64,000 bases of DNA, taken from Marsupella aquatica. Taxonomy: Eukaryota; Marchantiophyta. Under the pieces are notes generated by a model that saw only the letters and a list, made by a program, of their open reading frames with translations, searched no databases and had not been told where the DNA came from. The stretch lies in assembly GCA_973895155.1 (NCBI GenBank), contig OZ316897.1:22692001-22756000 (forward strand), given 5' to 3'. Of the stretch, positions 12,138-24,309 are shown piece after piece (within the stretch, counting starts at the first letter, position 1; the number at the start of each line of letters is the position of its first letter). The translations under genes and the position numbers were made by a program.

Positions 12138-13586
12138 CAGTCATGCAGAGCAACGAGACGATTGTTTTAACAAATGAAGGAATGAATGAATGGAAGAGCG
12201 GAGTCTCAGAGCTTCACCCACTTGTCAGATTTCATCCAAGTATTGTTTCAGTACACTCTGGGAAGTAGATCGACGAGGGGTACTGTTTGTCATCACGGAG
12301 CACTTGCCTCCCATGTCGCAAAGTGAGTCTCAGGGAGCTCCTCGGAAGTGAGTCTGGAATCGAGCTATTGAAGTGGTTCATAACATCATGAACTCTTTTG
12401 TGTCTAAGCATAGATCACTGGGGCTGCACTGTTAATAATCGAGTCTTAATCACGTATCCAGGCAAATACAGCTCGTGGAAACTGAGCCTGAAATTGCCAT
12501 CGAACAAAGACAAATATGCAAATTCCACATGATAATAGAAACTAGAAAATCAATCTGGACTTCGTTGCTAGTTTTGGAATTTACCTAACATCTCGTAGCT
12601 ATGGCGAGGGACATTGTATGACATCTGAAATGCAGTTGCAGTGAATCACTTTAGTAGATTATGAGATTAAACAACAAAAACAACAGGGCACACATGGGGG
12701 AACATTAGGAAGTGCTTTATTCACAGGAGCTCGCTGGGAGACTCGGTTTTCGGGCTCTTGTCTGAGGGATACGAGTATTATGGCAAACTGGATCGATTTT
12801 CTCCTGATCAAGTTAGCATCTGTGATATCATATAAGACTCGATCGCCTGGACTAGAGAAGCAGGTTTTTGTTGCTGTCGCTATGTGGTAATCCTTTCTTA
12901 TGAGATAAATCCTATCCACCTTGAGAAAATTGTAGCGACCAGAGCAAAACACCGAATCAAACCAACTTAAGTAGGATAGCTAGTCTGGCTCAACAGGCCA
13001 AGGATTGGGCCCAAAGAGAGGTTCCAAAATCTTGGAAGGAAAGAGCGGGGTCTTATTTTTTATTGCTTGAGCCAGAGTTCTTAGAAAATACCTAGTAGCA
13101 AAGCATTCCTGTCTTCTCTTGTGAGAGTCAGCTAGACCGAGCTGCTACACAGGAATTTCAGTTATCAGATGACATTCCAAATGAATAGTCCAAACAAAAC
13201 ATTCCAACTCACTTAGTCACTGGTCCAACTCGCGCAACTATTTCAACCACTCTTTCACCCACACCTAGAAATTCTGAGCCTGGCGTGGAATACCTACCAC
13301 TGAAGGTCTATGAACCAATCTGTCAGAATTAACAGAGTTAAAAAATATTTGACCTCTATGGCCAAACAACAATACGAAAGTTTTGCAATTTAACTTCGCG
13401 TGTTATAAATACAGTGATAAATACAGCTGTGCCATAAATGGAGTGGGGGGGAAACCCCGGTTTAGAATTTCTGGGTACCAAACTGAGGACATCTGGAGTA
13501 ACGGACTCAGCAAGGAGGGCACGAGCATGCCCTTCAATAAATTGGATATACCATCTTGGTGAAAAAAACTTCCCAGTGTGCCAGCA
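12138..13586. other. Intergenic stretch downstream of the pantothenate kinase gene
   Basis: I see no gene. The 3' untranslated region of the minus-strand pantothenate kinase gene should lie in the last few hundred bases before 13587. No poly(A) site can be fixed by eye. Confidence 0.4.
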
Positions 13587-16500
13587 CTAACATGTTTCAT
13601 ATCGACAAACACAATCATAAATGGAGCCGTTTGCAAGCTGCTCAGCAAGCCGTTGGTTTTTTATCATTGCAAGCTGCACAGATGCATAAAGTGAATATAT
13701 TAGTGAAGTACAGGCTGATAACATGTTCATACTGAGCGAGAAGAATGGGCAACATAGACATCTTCGTGAGGGATCTCTCACCTTCAAAACTTCACAGTTG
13801 AATTTCACATTATAATTTGTATGCAAGGACCGACCCATTCCTTCCAAAACAACCTGCAGCAACCAAATCTTAGTTCTGTGGCAAGCTCAACCTAACTCTA
13901 AATACAAGGACGTTATCTAACTGATTCCTGACGCTGAGTCGACGATGAATCCTGACAATGAGATATTCTTTTGTAAATGATAAACAACACAAAATTCATC
14001 TAGGAATTCCCCTATACCATTGCAAGATAATGTCAAGGTTTGTGAGAATGATCCTCACCAGGTCCGCGTCCTTTGCTAGTGACGCCAGCTCAGAACTAAC
14101 TTGGCTGAAATCAATGCAAGGACTTCCACTTCCACTGGCAACAGCCAACAGCCTAGGAACATGGTTATTCTCATTTTGGTGATGGCTTCCATTACGGGAA
14201 GGGAGCGCCAAGGCATCCACCAGCAAGCCTCCTGCTTCTGCAGACTTTCGGAGAATATCACAATGCTGCAATAAGGCACAGGTGCAAACAATGCTGGTGT
14301 CAGCTAGGAAGAGCCTGTTTTTCAATTAAAAATTAACTCTCAACCACACAGATGCACATACCACGAATGTCGCAAGCAGAACGCATGGAAATGCTAAATT
14401 TTAGCTCTCTGAGTTGGACTTCTAATTCTTCAGAACATGACGCGGAAATTGGCCTCAGTCGAACCTAAGTGTCTTTTGCGTTGTAGAGGTCAACATCTCA
14501 TCTAAAGATCCCATCCAGATAGTAAATCTACCAAGACCGCGGACGTGAATGCATAATTCTATTCAGTCCACTAGGGCGACCATCTAAGCAACTGTTGACC
14601 GAAACCACCGACGATAAATTTAAACAGAATACATGAGGCCTCAATCTGCACTTCACAGTATAGAAAAGAAGCAGATTGAAAGAGTAGGATTCTTGGACGA
14701 ATGAGGGGACAACCGCTACTGAAAAGAAAGATAATCTGGTGCTCTTAGTTGTATCGCTACTCATGGGAAGTAAGTGTTTCAAATTTTGAAGCAAAATCTA
14801 GCTCATAGCAGAAAGTTGTACAATTTTCTTACTAGCAAGACCCGAACTCTTTCCCAATCCAAATTGAACTTAAGCACATTTACCTTGGCAGCAGCCGCAA
14901 CTATAGCTGGCAGCTCAGAGGCGGTGACATCGTTGATGGCTGGTAAAGAATTAGCAACGAGCACCACCTACAACGAACCAAATAAATTATGTTCAGTTTG
15001 CCTGCTGAAAGCTTTCCAGTGAGATCGTGAGCAGAACCGGTTGTGAATCATACTAACTGAAACCCATAAGGATCTCCACAGGTCAAATTTACGCACAAGA
15101 TATCTGCAGTGGTAATGATGACGAAGAGTGACAAGTCCAACAAGAATCGATAGCCTCATTTGCAGTAATAAACAACCAACATTTAGTTAGTTACGGACCT
15201 CTGTTCCTCGTCTCAGAAGCTCACGCGCAAGTGGCAGCATTCCCAGTACAACGTCAGCTCCAGAATTGTCTACAAACAAAAGTGCCCGCTTGTGAGGTTT
15301 CGGCAATGGCGCACCTTCACCGTCCCCAATCCACCTCCTCCGGAAAGCGTCAAAGTTATCAACCTGGTCCAAACAAAATTTTATGACCCACATTTAGAGG
15401 AGTGATCAACGTAGCCCAAACGGACGGAACACTGGAGGGGAAAGTTGTACTGATGATGAAACACGGATCTTCAAATAAACATTGGTCCCAGGCCAGACAA
15501 TGATATTTTGCACAGCTCACAAGCACGAAATTGTTCGTAGTACCCGCCAAGGTCGCTGCATCTTATTGCGGCTCATCCTGTAGATCTCAATTATAGTACC
15601 ACTATGATATAGCTCCACACATGCCTTCGAACCCCAGTCAAATATATTGGATGCTAGAACTCCTTCAATGAGAGCCAGGACTCGATCAGCCTGCATATAC
15701 CGAGTTTCGATGAGTACATAAAAATAAAATTGTGAGCACTTCTTCATATAAATCTTTTCAGCACGTAAGGATCACATCGAAGGAACGAAAGATACTCAGA
15801 AAACAAAATGAAGGTTCCACAACAAACCAGGCGCATGCCATCAAGCTCCGATAGCAGATCAGGCAATACAGCCAATGAAGCTTCGTTTTCCCTGAATATA
15901 CACAGTCAGACCAAAGTACGTGTCACTCAGCAAGAAGTTCAGCCTAACTGAGGGACAACACTAATTTGCAAGGTTATCTTCATGTGGTTCAAAACATCGA
16001 TGCCATCCAAACTATTTCAAGTGACTACGAATTGTCGTCGTCAGGCTTGGAAGAATTGTAAGAACCTTTGTTTAATCGCTCGATAGGCATCAAAGAAATG
16101 GAACTCCCTCAAGCACTCTTCCCTCAACTCTAGCAGGGTTGCAAGACCCAACTTTCCATATGCAGCTGGCTCTTCTCGTAACCTGCATGAGAATTTTCCG
16201 AACATAAGGAATTCTCAAATGATCATCTTCCCGAATCAGCAATGTTCCGCATGATCCTGGTGCATTTAATACAGTTGTAGCCATCCCATCTTTTTACACC
16301 AGACTAACAAATGTCATGCTCTACGAACAGCATTGGATTGGAGCTTCAAACGATGAACGACCCCGAGTTCCTACTCAGATAAAACATCATGGCACGTGAT
16401 AGGTATAATAAGGGTATATATTGAGCAATAGAGAAGCACCAAAATGTACAAATATAAATTATGGATCCATGACAAATGACTAGATAGTGCCTGGTAAAGT

Positions 16501-19500
16501 GTTACCAAAACGAGGGAACAGTAGAGAAGCCAGCGGACAAGTGAGCAGAAATGTTAAGTGGGATCACGTGAAACTAACCTCGCAAGATGTGCCCTAAAAG
16601 CTCGACTGAAAGCCTCGCCTCTCCTTTTCGCATCTTCGGTTGCACCCTCACTAGCAACAGCCTGCACAGTTCAAGCATATCAGCACTCAGGGAAAAACTT
16701 GTATAATATTTCTAATGTGCAAGACTGTAAAGCAGGGACAGACGTAGAATAGCATGGACGCTGGAACTTACTTTCTCAACGAGGTCTGGCATATTGTCGG
16801 AGAGTATATTGAACCAATATCTGCGAAGGGAACACAGGTACTCTTTAGTCATTCAACAATGTAGGCGCAAGAGAACATGTAAAATGTGTTCCAGACTTCT
16901 ACACGATAGTATGAACTGCAAAAAGAAATCACGTGAGATATAGTAAGGAGACGTAATGCTGTCCACTTCGAAACAGAGTGGAAAGAGAAAAACGAATTGC
17001 AATTGTCACGCTGAAATTGTCAAATCTTCAGCTGAATTATGAGGTAACTCGAACTCACTCTCTTTCACTGTGATCGCCGAGATCCACTGTATTAGGCTCG
17101 TAGCTGCACAGCAAAGGATTGAGACTCTTACATTCCCATTCACTTCCTTCAGGGTGACATCTTTTAGTTGAAGGACCATATCGTGTAAAAACTGACAGGA
17201 GCAAATTATAAGGATCATCAAATTAACATGCGTTGATGCTCGAGTACTTGAAGGTTGAAAGGAAGTATAACATCCTGGCAGACAAATCTTCCAAGAAAAC
17301 GAAACATTTAACCAAATCTAGCGGAGTGGAAAATGGCACTCACCCTTTCGGATCTGCAAGAAGAGGAAATGGCTCCAACGAAGGTACAAAATGTAGCACA
17401 CCAACATTGAGAGCGGCACTAGAGTCCGAGCGCAAAGTAACTTTTTTGCTCCGTGGAATGTCAAAGCCACCAACACCTGTGGTTGTGGGAATTGGAGTGG
17501 GTGCAGTAATCTCTGCTCCCATTTGCACAAATTTTTCCAACCATGTAATCTGCACGGCATATCAAACAAATTTCCATGTCGGTATCAACGTCAATCCATG
17601 CCCAACGCAAATGGCTTCTGTCGGGGCCAACATCGTGATGACAGCTTTACAAAACACATCAGGGTAGGAACAAAGTCCATCCACGGAAAACAAACAAAAT
17701 TTAAGAAAAACTATTCAAAATAACTTAAAACTAGGAGTAAAACATGCAGTAATAAATTTCGGATATTGACCTTCTCATTCAAATCGCGAATGGGAGGACC
17801 GTGAATCTCGCCTCCAGCAAATGGGGCACCAATGGGAAAGCGCTCCACAAATTGATGAGTTGTTACTGTCGTAAGACCAAGCTTGTCATAGCTTAAAAAG
17901 GCACCCAAAGCGCCCAAAAATCCTTCATGGCGCAAAAACATTGCTTGAGCCTCCCCTTTAGACCTGTTTAACAAGAGATGTTAACACTTGAGATCCAGAA
18001 CAGAAGATAGCAAGAACGGGAAGATCAAAAGAACGGGTAGCAGAAAGAGCTACAATACGAAGACAAGCTCAGCCCTGGGGAGGAAAGTAGAGGACTCTTT
18101 CCAAAATAGCGGTCCAAAGCCAAAGTCATTTAACTCTGAACAACCTCGTACCATACCAGAAATTAATTGCAAAGGACATTGTGTCCATCGTGTAGGCATG
18201 ACCACGAATGAAAAATCCCCCAAAGAAAATGCGCTTCAGCCCATACTGAAGTGCATTCAAATATGCAATCTGGACCGGCACAGAAACATAAAAATTAATA
18301 AGATATACTGTTTACAACTAATATCAGGCACGTCTCTCGCAACCCCTGCTGCTGGCAGCAACAGAAACCATGAATCTCTAGCATGTGCATGAGAAATCTC
18401 CTATCCACAGAAGGCAGAAATGCTTCCTCCTCACAATCACAGAGGAGGAAATGGTGTACGGAGAAAGCGCTACTCTCAAATATGTTTCCAAATTTAATAC
18501 TACAATGCAGATAAAATTCGAAAACTATTCCCCAACTTCTAGCGCAATCTCATGCGCTGAGTTTACCATGACAATTATGTGTGACAACATACGTATAAAC
18601 ATATTAAAAATGAGAATCAAATTAAGAATAAACTTTCTAAAGGATATGTTTGTTAACGCACAGGTAATCTGTCGTTACAGCATTGAGGATTGCTATGCCA
18701 CTAGACTGAATTTAGCACAAAAGGGAAGTACTGCATGTCAACCTGCCCAATGTTGTAGGATATCATGCGCAGTAAAGAGAGAGCAAGATCTTCTCGTCTG
18801 TAGTCTTCCAAGTCCTTGTCTCCTGCTATAACCTTTCCAAAGCTTGAGGCTATAGTTGAGGCTGAAAGACCAATCTGGAAAATCGGAAAAACAGTCATTT
18901 AGTCATATTGTTTAGGGTGCAAGGTTGATGGGATGCCAGGAGCTGTTAGGATTTCCCTCTAGAAATTCACCCAAATTGGTGGGATTGTGAGTGAGAACAA
19001 GAAATAATCCCATACTGTGCTGCACTACTATTGAATGGATGCAGACTAAATTTAATCCACAAGACTATTCGCCATACAGCCCTGGATAAATAGAACCCGC
19101 CAATCATAGGCATTCTGATATCAAGGAATATCGAATGAGATTTTATAGATCCTATAGGCTCACCTTGTTGTAATCAAGGCCCCCGTAAATGTCTCCGACG
19201 AGCATGTCTACCGTGCTGTTATCTCCTCCCTGGCTCAGCTCCAAAATCTCATCAAAGCTGCAGGAAAAATAAGATAACACCAACGAACACGGTATTAGTA
19301 AACTTGCAAGTCTTCTGGTTGACTCTCAGGAAAAATATGTCTTTAAGAGATTCTACGTACTTTTTGCACTTTGTGAGAAGCCGCCCGAGTCCCCAAAAAG
19401 TACCACCACCAACATTGGTTCCACTGACTCTCTGAAAAACTCCTTCACCTTCAACCTGAGACACTTCATGCAGCCATTTCCACCCCACCACAATCAATCA

Positions 19501-21587
19501 AGTAATCAACAGACAAGCGTTATGCCCAGCATCAAACAGTTTTATCATATCCATTGACTCCAGACAGATTTTTCAGAAAATGCAGATCTGCCGAATGAGG
19601 CCATAAAATGCAACATTGCTTAAATACCTTGATCAAGCTCACACCAGAACCGATGTTAACGAGAAGATAAGGATATAGATCATTTTGATCTATCTGAACA
19701 AACTTCTTGTTCCCATCCATGTGAGTGAAAGCCTCATACCGGATGGCCTGCAAACCAACAGGCTTAAAATTTCAAATTCTCCATGAAAAAACATAGCAAA
19801 TATTTCAAACATTTGTCCTGCACAACAACTTCCCGTGATTCTCCCAGTACTTAGCAAATGAAAATGCAAGACATCAGAATGCGACATAGAATGAGACCAA
19901 AATCCGTGCAGACTTTTCTCTCCGATGTCGTGAAGTCTATCCAACTCAATCCAACAAAGGCAGATGAGATCATGTACAATACTTCAGGATCCGTTTCGTA
20001 ACAAAGTTGCATAATTTAGCATGGAAAGGTGCCTATGTAAACGTGGTCATGCTGGGTACCCTCACACCTGACACCACACTACTGGTGGACTACAACCAAG
20101 ACTGGAAAGACGAGAGCATTGTCTTGAGAGACAAAACATTTGCCGATCGAACTATGAACCTACCTTCAACAAAAAGTTTGCTCCAGACACGAGACAGTCC
20201 ATTTCATCCTCCTTGTCAAACGTTACTCCAAGTCTTTCCTTGAAGACCTCTGCATACTTAAATGCCCCACCACCTGTGGCCTTGCAGATAATCAATGAAC
20301 AGGTCACCAAGGTCAGGGCCAGAGAAAATAGTCGTGAGAAAGTATCAAATTAGCGAGGTCCAAATTAGCTAGGTCACTGATCTGTCAAGAGCATGTTTTA
20401 CTCAAAAGATCGAAACTACCTTAATAGTCGCGCCCTCCACGAGACCACTCGCTGGTGCCAACTCATCCATACCGTCAACATCTGCATTATAAACATTCAA
20501 TTAAGTACTCACTCGTTGTTACCAATCAGTAAACACATTTCCCACAGAACAAGGACATGCTTAGAGATATTTGCTCTGAGATTCATATGTAGATTCTATA
20601 CTGAGCAAGGTATAAGCTCTGCTTTTGTTTTCTATTCTTATTTTAGCTGTTTTGAGACACATTGTTAGAACAGGGCTTTAACAGAAACTGCCACTCACCG
20701 AGGAGATTCGGGTGGTGAAGTTTTTTGGACTGGATAAAGTCCAGGCATTCATTCAGTTTGGCAGTCTCGAACTTCACAAAATGCAGACGTCCACCGAGAA
20801 CTGGAAAACCACCACGTATTCCAGCAAGATAGGCCGCCTTCCGTATATCAGCTCGAGCTGCAAGCTTGCCTTTCGAAGCGTGTTCCGGATGCCTAGAAAA
20901 GTAGACCAACTTTATCAACGACCCTGTAAAATCATCCACAAGCTCAGTTTTAGCAAGCATTACACAGGAGAAATACACTCCCTCAATGACCCATATTTGA
21001 GATCAGACTGATCAATTCTATCAAAAATGGACCTACCAAGTTAGGTCCAAATAAAGGCTTTGGACTCCAGTGCAAGAAACTCATCAAAAGGTGTTTTGAG
21101 GCATTCTATAACACAATGCATCAATAAATGAACAAACTTTGAATTCCACAGATGGCCATGATAAGCAATGCACATGCCCTAACGGGACATCAATACTGGG
21201 CCTCCATTTTTCGTTCCGTCAATGAGGCTTCAATTAATACAGTCCTTGTTTTCTGAATCAACAGAGTCATGAAAAGCAGTGACCAAATCGGGATTGATTT
21301 GCCGCTCTCGAGAATCAGAATGCCAATCAAAGGAGCTCCGATTGGCAACACCCGTCAGAACGGGAGCACATGTATGTCGACGGTCAACCGAGGTGAGAGT
21401 ACGCACCGCCAAGGTCGATTGCAAAGTGGCTGAGTTCATCGCTCTGGTTTGGCAGCAAGATGACTGGATTGCGATCTTCGGTGGAGCCCTGAATTGCTGC
21501 CCCACTCAAGTCCAATTGAGGTCTTGAGGGCGACCTATGAATCGTCGACGCCGGAGCAGCTGGTGGGGAAGCATCCTCCCCCGCCAT
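13587..21587 (-). CDS. PANK2: Pantothenate kinase fused to DUF89 phosphatase (plant PANK2 type)
   Basis: The kinase half phosphorylates pantothenate, the first step of CoA synthesis. The DUF89 half is a metal-dependent phosphatase thought to act on 4'-phosphopantetheine or damaged forms of it. Exons in order: 21587-21407, 20923-20699, 20481-20420, 20280-20164, 19747-19628, 19455-19361, 19257-19164, 18874-18743, 18269-18157, 17963-17771, 17549-17344, 17103-17059, 16820-16772, 16661-16579, 16182-16066, 15891-15828, 15690-15544, 15363-15199, 14967-14884, 14265-14059, 13853-13782, 13673-13587. All phases agree and give 885 residues, close to the roughly 900 of Arabidopsis PANK2. Kinase motifs: DLGGSLIKLVYFSR near residue 60 and VNIGSGVSLIK near 230. 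DUF89 motifs: FDWGS, the metal-site DNSGAD at about 713-718, and GSPCID. The protein ends DCVCRYETC. The start ATG heads the conserved RPQLDLS block. No defect is visible. Confidence 0.96.
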
Positions 21588-22315
21588 CGCCCAAAGGTGA
21601 GTCACAAAACCACAATCCCCACGACAGTATCCTCTTCCAAACTGCCACCAAATCTCACAAACTGGCCCCAAACTGGGATCCTCTGTCTACAATGCCACCA
21701 TCCTTTCTCAGAATCTCATGGCTGTCGAGCCCACTTCAGAAATCGCTCCAATTCCTCGTCCCGAACAATTTTTCCTAGCGTTGGTGGTGGTCCTGTTGCT
21801 TGTGGGCGGCATTCCCACACCAGCCTTGCTTGCGTTGGAAGCAAGAGGAACGAATTGTTGTTGCGGGAATGTGTGATGTAGGGATGAATGTGTTTGGTTT
21901 CTCTAGCTGCTGTACTACTGCTGTAGAGGCCAGCAGAGAGAGAGATTCCGGTTGGAGGACTGCAGCTCTCGCTATAGCACGTGATGCGTGACCGGAAGTC
22001 AGGCACCACCTCATGAGTCTCTGGTCAACTGCACTGGCGATTCACAACGAGGAAATTAGCACTGATGAGGTCAATCTCAGGAGTTTGTTGCGGTTCTCAT
22101 GATCTTTGTGCTGGGAAAATTAAGGGGGCTTTAAACCACCATTTACCATGACAAAAACCATAAATAGTATGGTGTCCTAAATTTGTGGAGCAATATGGAA
22201 GGGGAGAAGAGAACAATGAGAGTAAAGTGAAAAAGGGAGCGCTAGTGAGTCTTGGACACTTCCCCTTTTTATATGGCTAGTGGTGGTTTAAAAGAACTTT
22301 GGGGTAGCCTTTCTT

Positions 22316-22600
22316 TGTTCTATGTGTGACGTGTAATCCTAGCCATTTAAATGTTGGTTTTTTTTTTATGTGTGAGATGCAATCCTAGCCATTCAAATGT
22401 TTGGTTTTTTTCTATGTGTGAAATACAATTCTAGTCATTCAAATGTTGGAGCAGGCCAGACTTCACTCTACATGAAGTTGGGGCACAATCAAGCAACAAC
22501 ATTACCTAGATGACATTGTAGTCATTCATGTGTGGGAACAAGCCAGATTTCACTATACATGAACTTGGGGGGCACAATCAGGAAAAACCATTATTTACCA
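22316..22600. repeat. Imperfect tandem repeats of a dispersed family
   Basis: A unit of about 55 bp (TTCTATGTGTGA...CCTAGCCATTCAAATGT) occurs three times between 22316 and 22450. A second pair with a period of about 89 bp follows (GTCATTCA...CAGACTTCACT...CATGAA...TTGGGG at 22434 and 22523). A related piece with the same GAACT...TTGTTCTATGTGTGAGATGTAA layout sits at about 57568-57640, so this is a dispersed repeat. Confidence 0.7.
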
Positions 22601-23178
22601 AACTAACTAAGTCATCTCTCATTTGGCCCTTGGTGTTTTCTTCCTAATGTCTACATGCTTAGAGCTCCGCTTGAGGTGGTCTACAAGGATGGAGCAAGCG
22701 GCCTCCTCTATTCAAGGTATTGCAGACCTGACACATTGTGGCTCTGGCATTAGAACTATAGTGTATGAAACTGGCCATCAGGGGCCTCAAGTTTGCTTTG
22801 GATGGCAAGAGACTGACCGCCTCCCTAAGCTAGGATGGACCTAAGGGTTTGTTTTGTACATCCCATGGACTGTATACCATGCAACCTCACTTTACACCAA
22901 AAATTTACACTGACCCGCTGCTATTGGAAGGACGCTTCACTTTTGAGAAAGACCCCTTAATTATGATATTGGAAAGCACAAGATCTACAGTGGTGGCCAC
23001 TCACAAAAGCCTTCCAGAATATGACAATGGTGTGCATGGTTGTTTGGTGTGGGACATAAAATTGGTGCAAGTTCATTTTTGAGCTTGCACAGCTCTTGAA
23101 CATATTTTTATTGAGGGTGATTTGTGTGCTCTTATGGAGTCAATTCTGAGCTGGGACGGAAATGAATAAAAAGTAATA

Positions 23179-23210
23179 GGGCGGGGGGGGGGGCGGGGGG
23201 GGGGGGGATA
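23179..23210. repeat. G homopolymer tract
   Basis: Nearly all of 23179-23210 is G, with two single C interruptions. It can form G-quadruplexes and is a likely place for assembly length errors. Confidence 0.9.
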
Positions 23211-23719
23211 TAAGCAAAATTTTATGGGGTTCCTTGAAACACAAGATAACTTATAAATTCTAAAAGGAGGTTTACCTTTAATTTCACATGGAGGAAAATA
23301 GGACAAATTAAAACTTAAATAATAGCAATTGGAAGATGTTCATTCCAAAGAGGTCGACTCTCTCCGACTTGTACATGATTGCTGAAGGTCCTTCAACTGC
23401 CATTTACTTTGCACTTGGCTTGCTTTTGGGTCAAAAACTCTATTGTTGTACCTTAGTTCAACAAACTCACCTGCAATCCTTTGTTTTTCTGAGGTTCTAC
23501 TTTCTTTGGTGCCGGTCTCTTCAATGGTTGGAGAGCAACGTTATAGCAATGTTATGGTCATTTCACGTGGATGCAATTACATCGTTCCTTACCGAGGTAT
23601 CTAATTCAAAGTCCTTCCAGGTACCTCTTGAAGGGGTGGGATGTTTAATATCTGCGTCCAGTCAACCACCAAAATCGAGACTCCCACTACCTTACCAATT
23701 TAAGGGGGTGATTAAATCT

Positions 23720-23739
23720 AACACACACACACACACACA
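23720..23739. repeat. (AC)n microsatellite
   Basis: About ten AC dinucleotides in a row. No other structure is seen around it. Confidence 0.95.
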
Positions 23740-24309
23740 GATTAATTGAGTACATGGGGTTACTCCTAACTATTTTGTAACGAAAGACCAAACTTTATTT
23801 AATTTTGCACTAAAATCAAGGGTCTTAATCTAAGAATCTTAAATGTCAGACCCTCTGCAGTCCCCCAATTACTGCCGTTATGACCAAACCAAGTCCATGG
23901 CATTGCTTGCTTATTCAAATGATGATAGAATGGCAAAACAAAATTGATGGAGGACTGCTATGGAAAGTTCACCAAAACCTCATGCATGATCAAAGTTTCT
24001 TAAATTATGGTAGAGTCCTTCATCATCCTAATGGACAATAGTAACCACATTATTGATGGCTAGGGTACCGAAAACCTCAAAGTAAACTGTCATCTCCCAT
24101 CATCTGCAATATTCACATAAGATGCACCTTTTTGGAACAACACAATCCTAGTTTTAAAGGTTCAAGTTGGCCGTGGTGAACCTCCATGACTTTAATTGCC
24201 TAAAAACTGCTCATCCCAGATTTTGTTGGATTTGAAACCTAAGCTATCGGTTTAAGTATTTAGTCCACCTTCGAGTCCGAGGCAGTGGTACAGCTCATCA
24301 AACTGAAAT

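Larger units (their letters stand above)
21588..24309. other. Intergenic stretch between two divergently spaced genes
   Basis: About 400 bases above 21587 are moderately GC-rich and probably include the leader and promoter of the pantothenate kinase gene. Beyond that lie the repeats at 22316-22600, a G homopolymer at 23179-23210 and an AC microsatellite at 23720. I see no coding exon. Confidence 0.45.
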